NCBI GenBank assembly: GCA_041663425.1
Contig: JBAYMS010000023.1
Coordinates: 1-22,559 of the forward strand
Length of the DNA stretch: 22,559 bases
Source of the DNA: FEN-1322 sp041663425
GTDB taxonomy: Bacteria > Omnitrophota > Gorgyraeia > 2-01-FULL-45-10
Direction: 5' to 3'
This document shows positions 8,659 to 15,611 of this stretch, piece after piece. Position numbers and translations under genes: made by a program. Below the pieces are notes generated by a model, which saw nothing but the letters and a program-made list of their open reading frames with translations, was not told where the DNA came from and ran no database searches. Positions within the stretch are counted from its first letter, which is position 1; every line of letters begins with the position of its first letter.

Positions 8659-9393
8659 TTAAATGATCTCCTCTAAAAGTTCCGAAACCGAATCGGCCAG
8701 ATATTCGACCGTCGGAATCACCTTCTCATAGACCATGCGTTTCGGCCCGATAACACCAACCCTGCCCGAAACCTTTCCTTTTACTTTATACCCGCGCGTC
8801 ACGATACTGCATTCACTTAAAGAATTAAACTGGTTCTCTTTACCTATATATATGGTCAGCTGGCCTGACTCCGGATCACTCGACAGAAGATCGACAATGT
8901 CGCTCTTTTCTTCGAGGCATTTCAGCATATGGTAAAGCTTGTTCAGGTCTTTAAATTCGGGCTGCTCTACAATATGGCTGGCCCCGTCCAGATACAGCTT
9001 GTGGTATTCTGAAAGAAGCGCGACACCGACATAGTTTGTAAGATTTGAGATGAGGTGGCTCGTGCGCTCAAGGACATCCTCTAAAGACCTTCTCGACAGA
9101 GCATATTCATCTTTTATAGACTTTGCTACGTTATCATTGACGTTCTTAATCCGCATTAGCGACTCGATGTAATAACGGTAGCCTTTATCGGTCGGCGTCC
9201 TGCCCGCAGATGTGTGAGGATGAGTTATATAGCCTGATTCCTCGAGATCGGACATGACATTTCTGATGGTAGCACTCGATAATCCCAGCTTTTTTGCTAT
9301 ATATCTTGAACCGACAGGCTCCGCCGTCTCAACATAATGCTTCACGATGAGCGAAAGCACCTCTGCCTGTCTTGTTTTGGCTTCTTTCTGCAT
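8659..9393 (-). CDS. hrcA: Heat-shock repressor HrcA, compact form
   Basis: I start at ATG 9393 (244 residues). The frame is open upstream to a TTG at 9429, but those codons would run through the CIRCE operator. The N-terminal winged helix is clear: RQAEVLSLIVKHYVETAEPVGS, GLSSATIRNVMSDLEESGYI, THPHTSAGRTPTDKGYRYY. The C-terminal part is also recognisable: IVEQPEF, IYIGKENQFNSLSECSIVT, VGVIGPKRMVYEKVIPTVEYLAD. Typical HrcA is about 340 residues. Here SNLTNYVGVALL joins almost directly to KLYLDGASHIVEQPEF, so roughly 100 residues of the central effector/dimerisation region are absent. It represses grpE-dnaK by binding CIRCE and in known cases depends on GroEL for folding; no groEL is in the window. 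Confidence 0.93.
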   Translation of the reverse strand: MQKEAKTRQAEVLSLIVKHYVETAEPVGSRYIAKKLGLSSATIRNVMSDLEESGYITHPHTSAGRTPTDKGYRYYIESLMRIKNVNDNVAKSIKDEYALSRRSLEDVLERTSHLISNLTNYVGVALLSEYHKLYLDGASHIVEQPEFKDLNKLYHMLKCLEEKSDIVDLLSSDPESGQLTIYIGKENQFNSLSECSIVTRGYKVKGKVSGRVGVIGPKRMVYEKVIPTVEYLADSVSELLEEII

Positions 9394-9395
9394 AA

Positions 9396-9422
9396 TTAGC
9401 ACTCTACATCTTTGAGTGCTAA
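9396..9422 (-). promoter_or_regulatory. CIRCE operator
   Basis: TTAGCACTC (9396-9404), nine bases, GAGTGCTAA (9414-9422): an exact match to the CIRCE consensus bound by HrcA. It lies 2 bases upstream of the hrcA ATG, between hflX and hrcA, so it controls hrcA-grpE-dnaK and probably the downstream genes to dnaJ. Binding would cover the predicted promoter. Confidence 0.97.
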
Positions 9423-9429
9423 AAGTCAA
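9401..9429 (-). promoter_or_regulatory. Predicted promoter of hrcA-grpE-dnaK
   Basis: On the minus strand TTGACT (9424-9429) and TAGAGT (9401-9406) are separated by 17 bases and fit sigma-70 type -35 and -10 boxes; the -10 box lies inside CIRCE. The transcript would then begin within about 2 bases of the hrcA ATG (9393), leaving no room for a Shine-Dalgarno. A more upstream start is possible, for example with GATACT near 9440 as the -10 box. Confidence 0.5.
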
Positions 9430-9452
9430 TAAAAAAGTATCTAAAATCTACT

Positions 9453-10526
9453 TCAGAACTTGGACACGAGGATGGCATCGATAAGTTTATCAAACCCTTC
9501 CTTCTTAAGCGCCGAGATCGCTACCGCATTTTTAAAATAAGCTTTGAGCTTGGCTATCCTATCAAGGTCCACAACCTTATCAGTCTTGTTCAATACGGTT
9601 ATGATGGGTTTTGCCCCTGCGCCTATCTCCTCGAAAACTTTATAGGCAGCCTGCGCCTGATCAATAGCCTTAAGATTACTGGCATCCACGACGTGCAGGA
9701 TGATATCTGCGTTAGCCACCTCTTCGAGAGTAGCCTTGAATGCTTCGATAAGGTTGTGAGGAAGCTCTGTAATAAAACCTACAGTATCTACAAACAACGT
9801 CTCCTGTCCGCTCGGCATCCTGAATCTTCTGACAGTCGGATCGAGAGTGGCAAAAAGCTTGTCCTTCACCGATACGTCGGAACCAGTGAGGGCGTTTAAT
9901 AGCGTTGACTTTCCGGCATTTGTATAGCCGGCTATCGCGATCATCGGCACCGCAAACCTCTCGCGGCGCTTCCGCATCATATCCCGCCGCTTTTCTAAAC
10001 CGTCAAGATCACTTTTAAGCCTCGATATTCTCGATCGTATCCTGCGCCTGTCGACCTCCAGCTTTTGCTCTCCCGGCCCCCTCGTTCCTATACCGCCTCC
10101 GAGACGCGAGAGCTCTTCGCCCTTGCCCGTCAGGCGCGGCAATAAGTACATCAGCTGCGCCAATTCGACCTGCACCTTGCCTTCATTGGAATGAGCGCGG
10201 CTGGCAAATATGTCGAGTATAAGCTGGGTCCTGTCTATCGCTTTTATTCCAAATGCTTCCGCAAGATTATTCGCCTGAGTACCCGTCAGGTCATTATTGA
10301 AAATCACTATTTTTATACCTTCCGCCTTACAGAATGCCGCCAACTCCTCAACTTTGCCCTCACCTATAAAAGTTGCAGGGCATATCGCATGCCTCTTCAC
10401 TATCTCTTCCCTGATGACCTTGGCTCCCGCGGACTTTGCCAACTCTGCGAGCTCGCCCGACTTATCTTCAGCAGTCCATGACTCTCTCTTGCCCAGATCC
10501 ACAGTAACCAATAACGCTTTTTCCAT
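9453..10526 (-). CDS. hflX: GTPase HflX
   Basis: I use ATG 10526 (357 residues), which has GAGG 8 bases upstream; a GTG three codons earlier is the alternative. The N-terminal HflX domain carries the family block GGGIGTRGPGEQKLEVDRR (about 144-162). The G domain has the P-loop GYTNAGKST (about 200-208), DTVGF as G3 and NKTD as G4. HflX binds the large ribosomal subunit and rescues or splits stalled ribosomes in heat or antibiotic stress. The start lies within a few bases of the miaA stop. Proteobacteria usually have hfq between miaA and hflX, but no hfq is present here. The CIRCE unit starts about 30 bases after its stop. Confidence 0.96.
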   Translation of the reverse strand: MEKALLVTVDLGKRESWTAEDKSGELAELAKSAGAKVIREEIVKRHAICPATFIGEGKVEELAAFCKAEGIKIVIFNNDLTGTQANNLAEAFGIKAIDRTQLILDIFASRAHSNEGKVQVELAQLMYLLPRLTGKGEELSRLGGGIGTRGPGEQKLEVDRRRIRSRISRLKSDLDGLEKRRDMMRKRRERFAVPMIAIAGYTNAGKSTLLNALTGSDVSVKDKLFATLDPTVRRFRMPSGQETLFVDTVGFITELPHNLIEAFKATLEEVANADIILHVVDASNLKAIDQAQAAYKVFEEIGAGAKPIITVLNKTDKVVDLDRIAKLKAYFKNAVAISALKKEGFDKLIDAILVSKF

Positions 10527-10531
10527 ACAAC

Positions 10532-11455
10532 TCACCTCACTTCTTTAGATATTAGTTTAATTATTTCTGCGTTGCCGAATTTCCCGGTATCGAACCATTT
10601 GATATTATTATTTGCACGGAACCATGTCAGCTGACGCTTGGCAAAACGCCGGGTATTCATCTTTAAAAGCTCCCCAGCCTCTTCGCGGCTGCATCGCCCG
10701 TCGAGATAACTGGAAATTTCTTTAAATCCCAAGACAGCTGCGGCGGTCTTTGAAAGTTTTTTCTTCTTAAGCCTTTTCACTTCAGCGACAACTCTGCCGC
10801 GGAACATTTTATCTACACGCGCATCTATCAGCGAATACATCTCTTCTCTGGGACGGATAAGCCCGAACATTTTTATATCATAACGGTCTTTTAATCCTCT
10901 GGTCGAGGCCTTGAGCTCTGTCATAGTTTTACCGGTAGTATACTGGATCTCGAGAGCCCGGATGATACGGCGCAGGTCATTGGGATGTATTTTTTCAGCT
11001 GCGTCCGGATCGATACGCACCAATTTTGCGTATAGTTTTTTCTGTCCGTATTTTTTGGCAAATAAAGCCATCCGCCTGCGGAATTTCATGTCAGCTTCAG
11101 GCGATGGGAAAAGTCCGTCGACAAGGCCTTTTATATAAAGTCCGCTGCCGCCAACTACTATAGGTATTTTTTTCTTACTTATTATCGAGATTATCGCTGA
11201 GGACGCCTTCTTTATGAACATCGCAACGCTATATTCTTTTTGCGGATCCAGCAGTTCGACGAGATGATGACGGGCTTCAGACTTCTCTTTCCGGGTCGGC
11301 GCCTGACTCAAGATCTTCATGCCTTTATAGATCTGCATCGAATCTGCCGAGACGATCTCCCCTTTAATGCGCCTTGCCAATCCTACGGCAAGGTTCGTCT
11401 TTCCTATAGCTGTCGGCCCGACTATAAAAATTATGCTATTGGCAGGTGCTGTCAT
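10532..11455 (-). CDS. miaA: tRNA dimethylallyltransferase MiaA
   Basis: The start is put at ATG 11455 (307 residues, normal length). The frame is open 20 codons further up, but MTAPANSIIFIVGPTAIGKT aligns with the family start, and the extra part only overlaps the SPOR gene. Motifs are the P-loop GPTAIGKT, the catalytic SADSMQIYKGM, GGSGLYIKGLVDG, and the tRNA-binding KRQLTWFR near the C-terminus. MiaA transfers an isopentenyl group from dimethylallyl pyrophosphate to N6 of A37 in tRNAs reading UNN codons. MiaB, two genes upstream, then adds the methylthio group, so the operon holds both steps. It overlaps the upstream SPOR gene by 20 bases. Confidence 0.96.
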   Translation of the reverse strand: MTAPANSIIFIVGPTAIGKTNLAVGLARRIKGEIVSADSMQIYKGMKILSQAPTRKEKSEARHHLVELLDPQKEYSVAMFIKKASSAIISIISKKKIPIVVGGSGLYIKGLVDGLFPSPEADMKFRRRMALFAKKYGQKKLYAKLVRIDPDAAEKIHPNDLRRIIRALEIQYTTGKTMTELKASTRGLKDRYDIKMFGLIRPREEMYSLIDARVDKMFRGRVVAEVKRLKKKKLSKTAAAVLGFKEISSYLDGRCSREEAGELLKMNTRRFAKRQLTWFRANNNIKWFDTGKFGNAEIIKLISKEVR

Positions 11456-12218
11456 CGCATATCTTGGTCCTGTAGCCGTCCCTGTTAAGTTTCGTAGCGA
11501 TAGACTCAGCCTCATTGCGTGTTTTAAACCTGCCCACTTTTACGCGATACAGATTGTCGCCGGAGGCAAGCGGAAGTTCAACATAGCTTTCGTAGCCGGC
11601 GCTCTTGAGCCGGACAGAAAATTTTTCAGCGTTGCGGTGGTTCTTAAAACATCCGGCCTGGACGGATATGAAGCCTTTCGATTCATTTTGAGGGATCCTG
11701 TCCGGGATGATTCTCACATCCTCGATCTCTGCCGCATTATTACCGGTAATTGCCGGAGGTAAAGGCGAAACGCCCTTCGCACGGCAGTCATTAATACGCG
11801 AATCTATCATGACTGCATTTTTATCGGACGGGAACCTTGTCTTTGCTTCAGCGTAAGCTTTCAAAGCGCTTTCCATATTACCTTCGAGGAAATAGGAATC
11901 CCCTATTCCGGCATATGCGTCAAAAGCTCTTTCAGATTTTGGATATCGCGATACGATTTCACCAAAACTTTGCCTTGCGTCTTTATACCTTCCCAGCTTA
12001 AGTTCACTCAATCCTTTTATATAATAAACTTCATGCCTCATCCTGCATCGCTCATCGATCATGCGCTTCGCTTCATATGCGGCACGATCATAACGCCCTT
12101 CAAGAAAAGGTTTTTCAACAGCCAGAATATCGGATTCGGCATATGAAGACGCAAGCTGCAGGCTGCAGGTTACAAGTAACGAAAAAATGAAAACGGTAAA
12201 GAATCTTAATTTGTTCAT
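11436..12218 (-). CDS. Secreted TPR and SPOR domain protein
   Basis: 260 residues. A signal peptide is visible (MNKLRFFTVFIFSLLVTCSLQLASSYA, cleavage likely after SYA). Residues about 30-135 read as tetratricopeptide-type helices (YDRAAYEAKRMIDE, YYIKGLSELKLGRYKDARQSFGEIVSRYPKSERAFDAYAGIGDSYFLEGNMESALKAYAEAKTRFP). After a linker, residues about 180-255 form a SPOR domain with two repeats (ISVQAGCFKNHRNAEKF, YRVKVGRFKTRNEAESIATKL). SPOR domains bind denuded septal peptidoglycan, so this is probably a periplasmic envelope or division protein. It is sandwiched between miaB (4-base overlap with its stop) and miaA. Known DamX, FtsN and RlpA proteins have a different layout, so no gene name is given. 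Confidence 0.88.
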   Translation of the reverse strand: MNKLRFFTVFIFSLLVTCSLQLASSYAESDILAVEKPFLEGRYDRAAYEAKRMIDERCRMRHEVYYIKGLSELKLGRYKDARQSFGEIVSRYPKSERAFDAYAGIGDSYFLEGNMESALKAYAEAKTRFPSDKNAVMIDSRINDCRAKGVSPLPPAITGNNAAEIEDVRIIPDRIPQNESKGFISVQAGCFKNHRNAEKFSVRLKSAGYESYVELPLASGDNLYRVKVGRFKTRNEAESIATKLNRDGYRTKICDDSTCQ

Positions 12219-13552
12219 GCAATTTTCCCTTTCAATGCGTACGGAGTAACAGATTCTATCTTAACACTAACCAATTTCCCTATCAGACGCGCATTCCCGT
12301 CAAAAACCGTTATTTTATTTGTCCGCGTCCTGCCGGTAAGTTTATGCTGGTCCTTGGCACGTCCTTCGGCCAGGATCTCCACAACCTCTCCCACCAGCGG
12401 CACATTACGCGCTTCTGATATTTTACACTGAATATCCATAATAGTCTTCAATCTTTTATCTTTTACCAGCTCCGTTACGTCATCCTTTAATTTGCAGGAC
12501 TTCGCAGGCGGCCTGGGTGAATATTGGAAGGTATACGCACTGTCAAAACAGGCCTTCTCCATAACCTTAACCGTTTCTTTAAAATCTTTGTCAGTTTCCG
12601 AAGGGAAACCCAATATTATATCGGTAGTGATGGCCCCCTGCGGCAATATCTTCCTGTAATCCTCGACCAGTTTTAAATATTTCTTCTGGGTATATTTCCG
12701 GTTCATCAACTTCAGGATCCTGTCAGAACCTGACTGGAGCGGCAGATGCAGATGCCCGCACACTTTACTGATGTCTCTCATAGCCTTAAATAACTCGGCA
12801 GATGCGTCTTTCGGATGACTTGTCATAAATCTTATCCGCTCGATTCCATTTATCTCGTTGATCTCTCCGAGTAATTTTATAAAGCCGGCACCTGGGCCTC
12901 CCTTGCCTGCGCCCTTGTACGAATTTACATTCTGCCCGAGAAGCGTCACTTCTTTGAAACCCCGCCCGGCCAGATCCGTTATTTCCCTGACAATATCTTT
13001 GGCCTCACGCGACCTCTCCCGTCCACGCACATAAGGCACTATGCAGTATGAACAGAAATTATTACATCCTTCGCCTATCGAAACAAATGTTTTAAATTCT
13101 CCCTCGCGATAAGCGGGAAAGCTCTCCCGTTTTTTTTCATTAACTTTGTCCGCGGCGACCATCCGGCATCTGTCTTCCAATATCTCTTCAACGATCTTAG
13201 GTATGTCGCTCTCGTTGCCCGTTCCGCATACAAAATCGAGGAGCGGCGCGTGTTCAAACGAAGCGTCTTTATAACGTTGCGCCGTGCATCCCATAAGCCC
13301 GATCACCAGGCCCGGCTTCCTCTTCTTGAGTTTCCAAAGGCTGCCGATGTTGCTGAACAGCTTATCCTCGGCGTGTTGGCGCACCGAGCAGGAGTTAAAG
13401 ATGATGACGTCGGCGTCTTCGAGCGCTTCCGCCTTCCGGAATCCGCGATCGAGGAGGATCCCCATCACATATTCCGAATCCCGCGCGTTCATCTGACAAC
13501 CAAAAGTTTTTATGTACAGACTGGGCTTATTTTTCTTCATAAAGTTATCCAC
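12215..13552 (-). CDS. miaB: tRNA-2-methylthio-N6-dimethylallyladenosine synthase MiaB
   Basis: Up to 445 residues from GTG 13552, or 441 from ATG 13540; neither has a clear Shine-Dalgarno. The N-terminal methylthiotransferase domain has TFGCQMNARDSEYV (Cys19), FNSCSVRQHAEDK (Cys55) and MGCTAQR (Cys89), which bind the auxiliary Fe-S cluster. The radical SAM motif CNNFCSYC (Cys163, 167, 170) and PYVRGRERSR follow, and the protein ends in a TRAM-like domain (TGRTRTNKITVF). It adds a methylthio group to C2 of i6A37, the product of MiaA. The weak translation start, and a separate MiaB-like start remnant at 15612-15647, suggest that its 5' end was rebuilt when the HNH/HEPN cassette arrived. Confidence 0.96.
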   Translation of the reverse strand: MDNFMKKNKPSLYIKTFGCQMNARDSEYVMGILLDRGFRKAEALEDADVIIFNSCSVRQHAEDKLFSNIGSLWKLKKRKPGLVIGLMGCTAQRYKDASFEHAPLLDFVCGTGNESDIPKIVEEILEDRCRMVAADKVNEKKRESFPAYREGEFKTFVSIGEGCNNFCSYCIVPYVRGRERSREAKDIVREITDLAGRGFKEVTLLGQNVNSYKGAGKGGPGAGFIKLLGEINEINGIERIRFMTSHPKDASAELFKAMRDISKVCGHLHLPLQSGSDRILKLMNRKYTQKKYLKLVEDYRKILPQGAITTDIILGFPSETDKDFKETVKVMEKACFDSAYTFQYSPRPPAKSCKLKDDVTELVKDKRLKTIMDIQCKISEARNVPLVGEVVEILAEGRAKDQHKLTGRTRTNKITVFDGNARLIGKLVSVKIESVTPYALKGKIA

Positions 13553-13555
13553 AGA

Positions 13556-13565
13556 GTAACTGACG
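13556..13565. repeat. Short direct repeat, miaB side of the cassette
   Basis: GTAACTGACG lies between the stop of the HEPN gene and the miaB start. GTAACCAACG at 15601-15610 is in the same orientation and matches at 8 of 10 positions. The two bracket the HNH/HEPN cassette. The match is short enough to be chance; together with the miaB remnant it may mark the cassette ends. Confidence 0.3.
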
Positions 13566-13566
13566 T

Positions 13567-14625
13567 TTAAATATTGGCTCCTTTATTCGTAAGAGCATAT
13601 TTAAAATTTAATTCATAAATATCATGCTCAACCATATATTGAAAGGTTCCAATAAGCATAGCTACAGCAATTTCGTAAGAATCATAGTAATCTTTACCTT
13701 CTTTCTCTTGATCTCTAAAATCCGCGGAATGCTGATAAGAAAAATCGTATCTGCCGTGAATAATTTTTGAGCGATAATCATAAATAGAAGTAATTATTTT
13801 TTTATCTTTTTCAATTTTACCTAAAATAGTCTCGGCCTTAGAAAATAATTGCTCCTTTAAACCAGTATTGCTATTACAATAAATCGCCTCTAATGCCATA
13901 ACAGCCCAAAAAATACCTAATTTAGCATCGCTTTCATATAAAGATGAGAATAAATATGAGAAAGCAGCCATAGCTCTCCCGAGAGAAGTCTCTGACTTTG
14001 ATTCTAAAAACCCAGGGATTTTTTCTGCCCAATCCCATACTTTCTGAATGGGCAGTCTACAAAGATGGGGCCAGTCTAAATCTTTTGATTTTTTGTGAAT
14101 TCCTGCGAATTCAACATGGAATCCAGGAAAATCTTTTATAAATATATCGTTAATATAGAGAGTCACGGTTCCGCAACATATTCCACCCGGTTTAGCAACA
14201 ACTGAGCACATAATTAATTTAAACATAAAATCATAAAATAAATCTGAGATAGTATCTTCGATCACATAAACAATGTTTTCAAGACTAACTATAGCAGGCT
14301 TACTTGTGTTTCCTTCAAAAAAATTATGCATTCGCGAATCAATGTTTACGCAGAATTTAAATAATATAAAGGTATAGGGATTAAAATCTTTTAAACATAA
14401 GCGTTCCTCTAAATCAGCCCTAACCTCTTTAGGAAATTCAACATTAACGCTCACGTCAAAACAACCTTCAATATTAAATTTTAACTCATTATTCAATTTT
14501 TTGATTTCAGCACAGAATTCTGTAAGACTATTTTTTGGAAATTCATCTTTTAAAATAAATATCGAACGCACCGGAATCCAAAAACAAAACTCTGATTTTT
14601 TTAAAATGAACTTTCTTTTATTCAT
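13567..14625 (-). CDS. Apea-like HEPN domain protein, putative nuclease or defence effector
   Basis: 352 residues, lysine- and phenylalanine-rich and clearly more A/T-rich in codons than miaB. The N-terminal about 200 residues are not recognised; they look like a mixed beta/alpha sensor domain with no signal peptide. The C-terminal part matches the HEPN pattern of Apea-like proteins: a helix LGIFWAVMALEAIYC, a variable part (LKEQLFSKAETILG), then IYDYRSKIIHGRYDF. That contains R-x4-H (Arg285, His290), the catalytic motif of HEPN ribonucleases, followed by the family's usual Gly. Many HEPN proteins are RNases in toxin-antitoxin, abortive-infection and CRISPR systems. The gene ends 14 bases before the miaB GTG and is preceded by an HNH gene on the same strand. 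Domain call fairly firm; defence role inferred from motif and context. Confidence 0.75.
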   Translation of the reverse strand: MNKRKFILKKSEFCFWIPVRSIFILKDEFPKNSLTEFCAEIKKLNNELKFNIEGCFDVSVNVEFPKEVRADLEERLCLKDFNPYTFILFKFCVNIDSRMHNFFEGNTSKPAIVSLENIVYVIEDTISDLFYDFMFKLIMCSVVAKPGGICCGTVTLYINDIFIKDFPGFHVEFAGIHKKSKDLDWPHLCRLPIQKVWDWAEKIPGFLESKSETSLGRAMAAFSYLFSSLYESDAKLGIFWAVMALEAIYCNSNTGLKEQLFSKAETILGKIEKDKKIITSIYDYRSKIIHGRYDFSYQHSADFRDQEKEGKDYYDSYEIAVAMLIGTFQYMVEHDIYELNFKYALTNKGANI

Positions 14626-14809
14626 CTATGTACCTATTTATTACGGGCCATCCCACGAGGTGCCGCCCAAGATTTCTAGGGTGCCCCTTTCTGGAATAGC
14701 CCTGTTTTACACATATCGATCCAATCCCTGCTTCTTTAAAATTACAATCGCCCATCTTTAGTGCGATAGCAGAACTATTCTGTACCACTGGGTAATACCA
14801 AAACGACAA
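14618..14809 (-). CDS. Possible 63-residue hypothetical protein
   Basis: An open frame that would start at TTG 14809, 14 bases after the HNH stop, and run 8 bases into the HEPN start. No good Shine-Dalgarno is seen; an internal ATG at 14755 also lacks one. The product is basic and soluble, ending GRHLVGWPVINRYIDE. I recognise no family. The lower half (about 14640-14695) is unexpectedly G/C-rich for this stretch. The tight fit between two genes favours translation; the poor start argues against it. It may be a degraded gene or a structured intercistronic region. Confidence 0.3.
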   Translation of the reverse strand: MSFWYYPVVQNSSAIALKMGDCNFKEAGIGSICVKQGYSRKGHPRNLGRHLVGWPVINRYIDE

Positions 14810-14823
14810 ATCGTACTAAAAAA

Positions 14824-15453
14824 TTATTTCTTCTCGTGTCCTTCTTTACGCTTTATTACTATTTTCGCTATTTCTTCGCAGATTGGCTTATGATTGATTT
14901 TAATATATACGGTTTTAAAACCATCTTCCTCACTTTCCTCTTCTTCGTATGTCAGCAATCCCCATGATGTGTAACTATCTAAAGTTACTAACCACGGGAT
15001 ATAAATATCTCCATCACATGATGACAATTCTTTTTTTGTTAAAACTTCATATGCGAGATCCTCTCTATAAAAAACTGGCGGCACCTTTACTGCGGCATCC
15101 GCAATGGCTTCATTATCAATTGTCGATGCCAGAAAATTTAATAAATACTGAGGTGTTTTCCTAACATTCCAGTCCTCATAATTAGAATAGAGTTCTTCTC
15201 GATACCTTCTAACCTCTTCGATTGTTAAGCCCTTGCTCTGGCTTGTACTACTATCAAACTCGTCATGATGATCAAAACATAGAAAAACAAGATTATCTAG
15301 ATTGTCATTCTCTGGGTTACCATCTAAATGCGCAATTTGCCCTCTCTTTGTACTATCATCACGATGCAATCCAAAACATACACAGCATCTTCGACGACTT
15401 TGAAGCAAAATATCGGCTTCAGTTGTACCTGATATTTGTTTTCTTATAGCCAT
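14824..15453 (-). CDS. HNH endonuclease-like protein
   Basis: 209 residues. Residues about 20-66 form an HNH/Cys4-type zinc-nuclease module: CCVC (Cys23-Cys26), GQIAHLDGNPENDNLDNL (His42 and Asn49 or Asn51), then FLCFDHHDEFD (Cys59, His62/63). A helical KGLTIEEVRRYREELY follows, a pattern that often trails HNH modules in defence proteins such as the HNH-SAVED effectors. The C-terminal about 110 residues (mixed beta, acidic loop YEEEESEEDG) are unrecognised and may be a sensor or specificity domain; no SAVED fold can be claimed. It is the first gene of the cassette, about 100 bases behind a strong promoter. The predicted activity is DNA cleavage in the cytoplasm. The start ATG has only a weak purine-rich lead. 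Confidence 0.75.
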   Translation of the reverse strand: MAIRKQISGTTEADILLQSRRRCCVCFGLHRDDSTKRGQIAHLDGNPENDNLDNLVFLCFDHHDEFDSSTSQSKGLTIEEVRRYREELYSNYEDWNVRKTPQYLLNFLASTIDNEAIADAAVKVPPVFYREDLAYEVLTKKELSSCDGDIYIPWLVTLDSYTSWGLLTYEEEESEEDGFKTVYIKINHKPICEEIAKIVIKRKEGHEKK

Positions 15454-15490
15454 TTATCCATTTTCCATCATAGACTTATAATAACTACTT

Positions 15491-15512
15491 TTCACTTACG
15501 TACGGCTCCCCT
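15491..15512 (-). repeat. Leader motif shared with the candidate small RNA
   Basis: In the 5' untranslated leader of the HNH gene, the minus strand reads AGCCGTACGTAAGTGAA preceded by a G-run. The same motif occurs at 20449-20470: 15 bases are identical and 19-20 of 22 match overall. Both copies are on the minus strand downstream of a predicted promoter. Function unknown. Confidence 0.55.
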
Positions 15513-15556
15513 ACCCTTAATTCTCGTAACTCATTATGAGTAAAGCACTAAACGAT

Positions 15557-15585
15557 ATTATATACATCATCTAAAAAATGTACAA
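15557..15585 (-). promoter_or_regulatory. Promoter of the HNH-HEPN cassette
   Basis: TTGTAC (15580-15585) and a perfect TATAAT (15557-15562), 17 bases apart, are read on the minus strand. Transcription would start near 15550, giving a leader of about 100 bases before the HNH ATG. No terminator is seen between the cassette and miaB, so this promoter may also feed miaB and the genes after it. Confidence 0.7.
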
Positions 15586-15600
15586 TCAGTCTGTAATACT

Positions 15601-15610
15601 GTAACCAACG
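15601..15610. repeat. Short direct repeat, far side of the cassette
   Basis: GTAACCAACG sits 1 base beyond the end of the miaB-like remnant. It is the partner of GTAACTGACG at 13556-13565 (8 of 10 positions, same orientation). This gene-free stretch (15454-15758) otherwise holds, in minus-strand order, two overlapping inverted repeats, the miaB-like remnant, this repeat, the cassette promoter, a 13-base palindrome (ACTCATTATGAGT) and the leader motif. Confidence 0.3.
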
Positions 15611-15611
15611 G

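Noticed and set aside
13545..13553. Perfect DnaA box TTATCCACA next to the miaB start
   Set aside because: Only one copy, no cluster, no AT-rich unwinding region and no dnaA/dnaN nearby; a single 9-mer match is plausible by chance in this length.
15491..15512. Group II intron fragment, suggested by GAGCCGTACG
   Set aside because: No pairing partner arm, domain V or reverse transcriptase is found near either copy of the motif.
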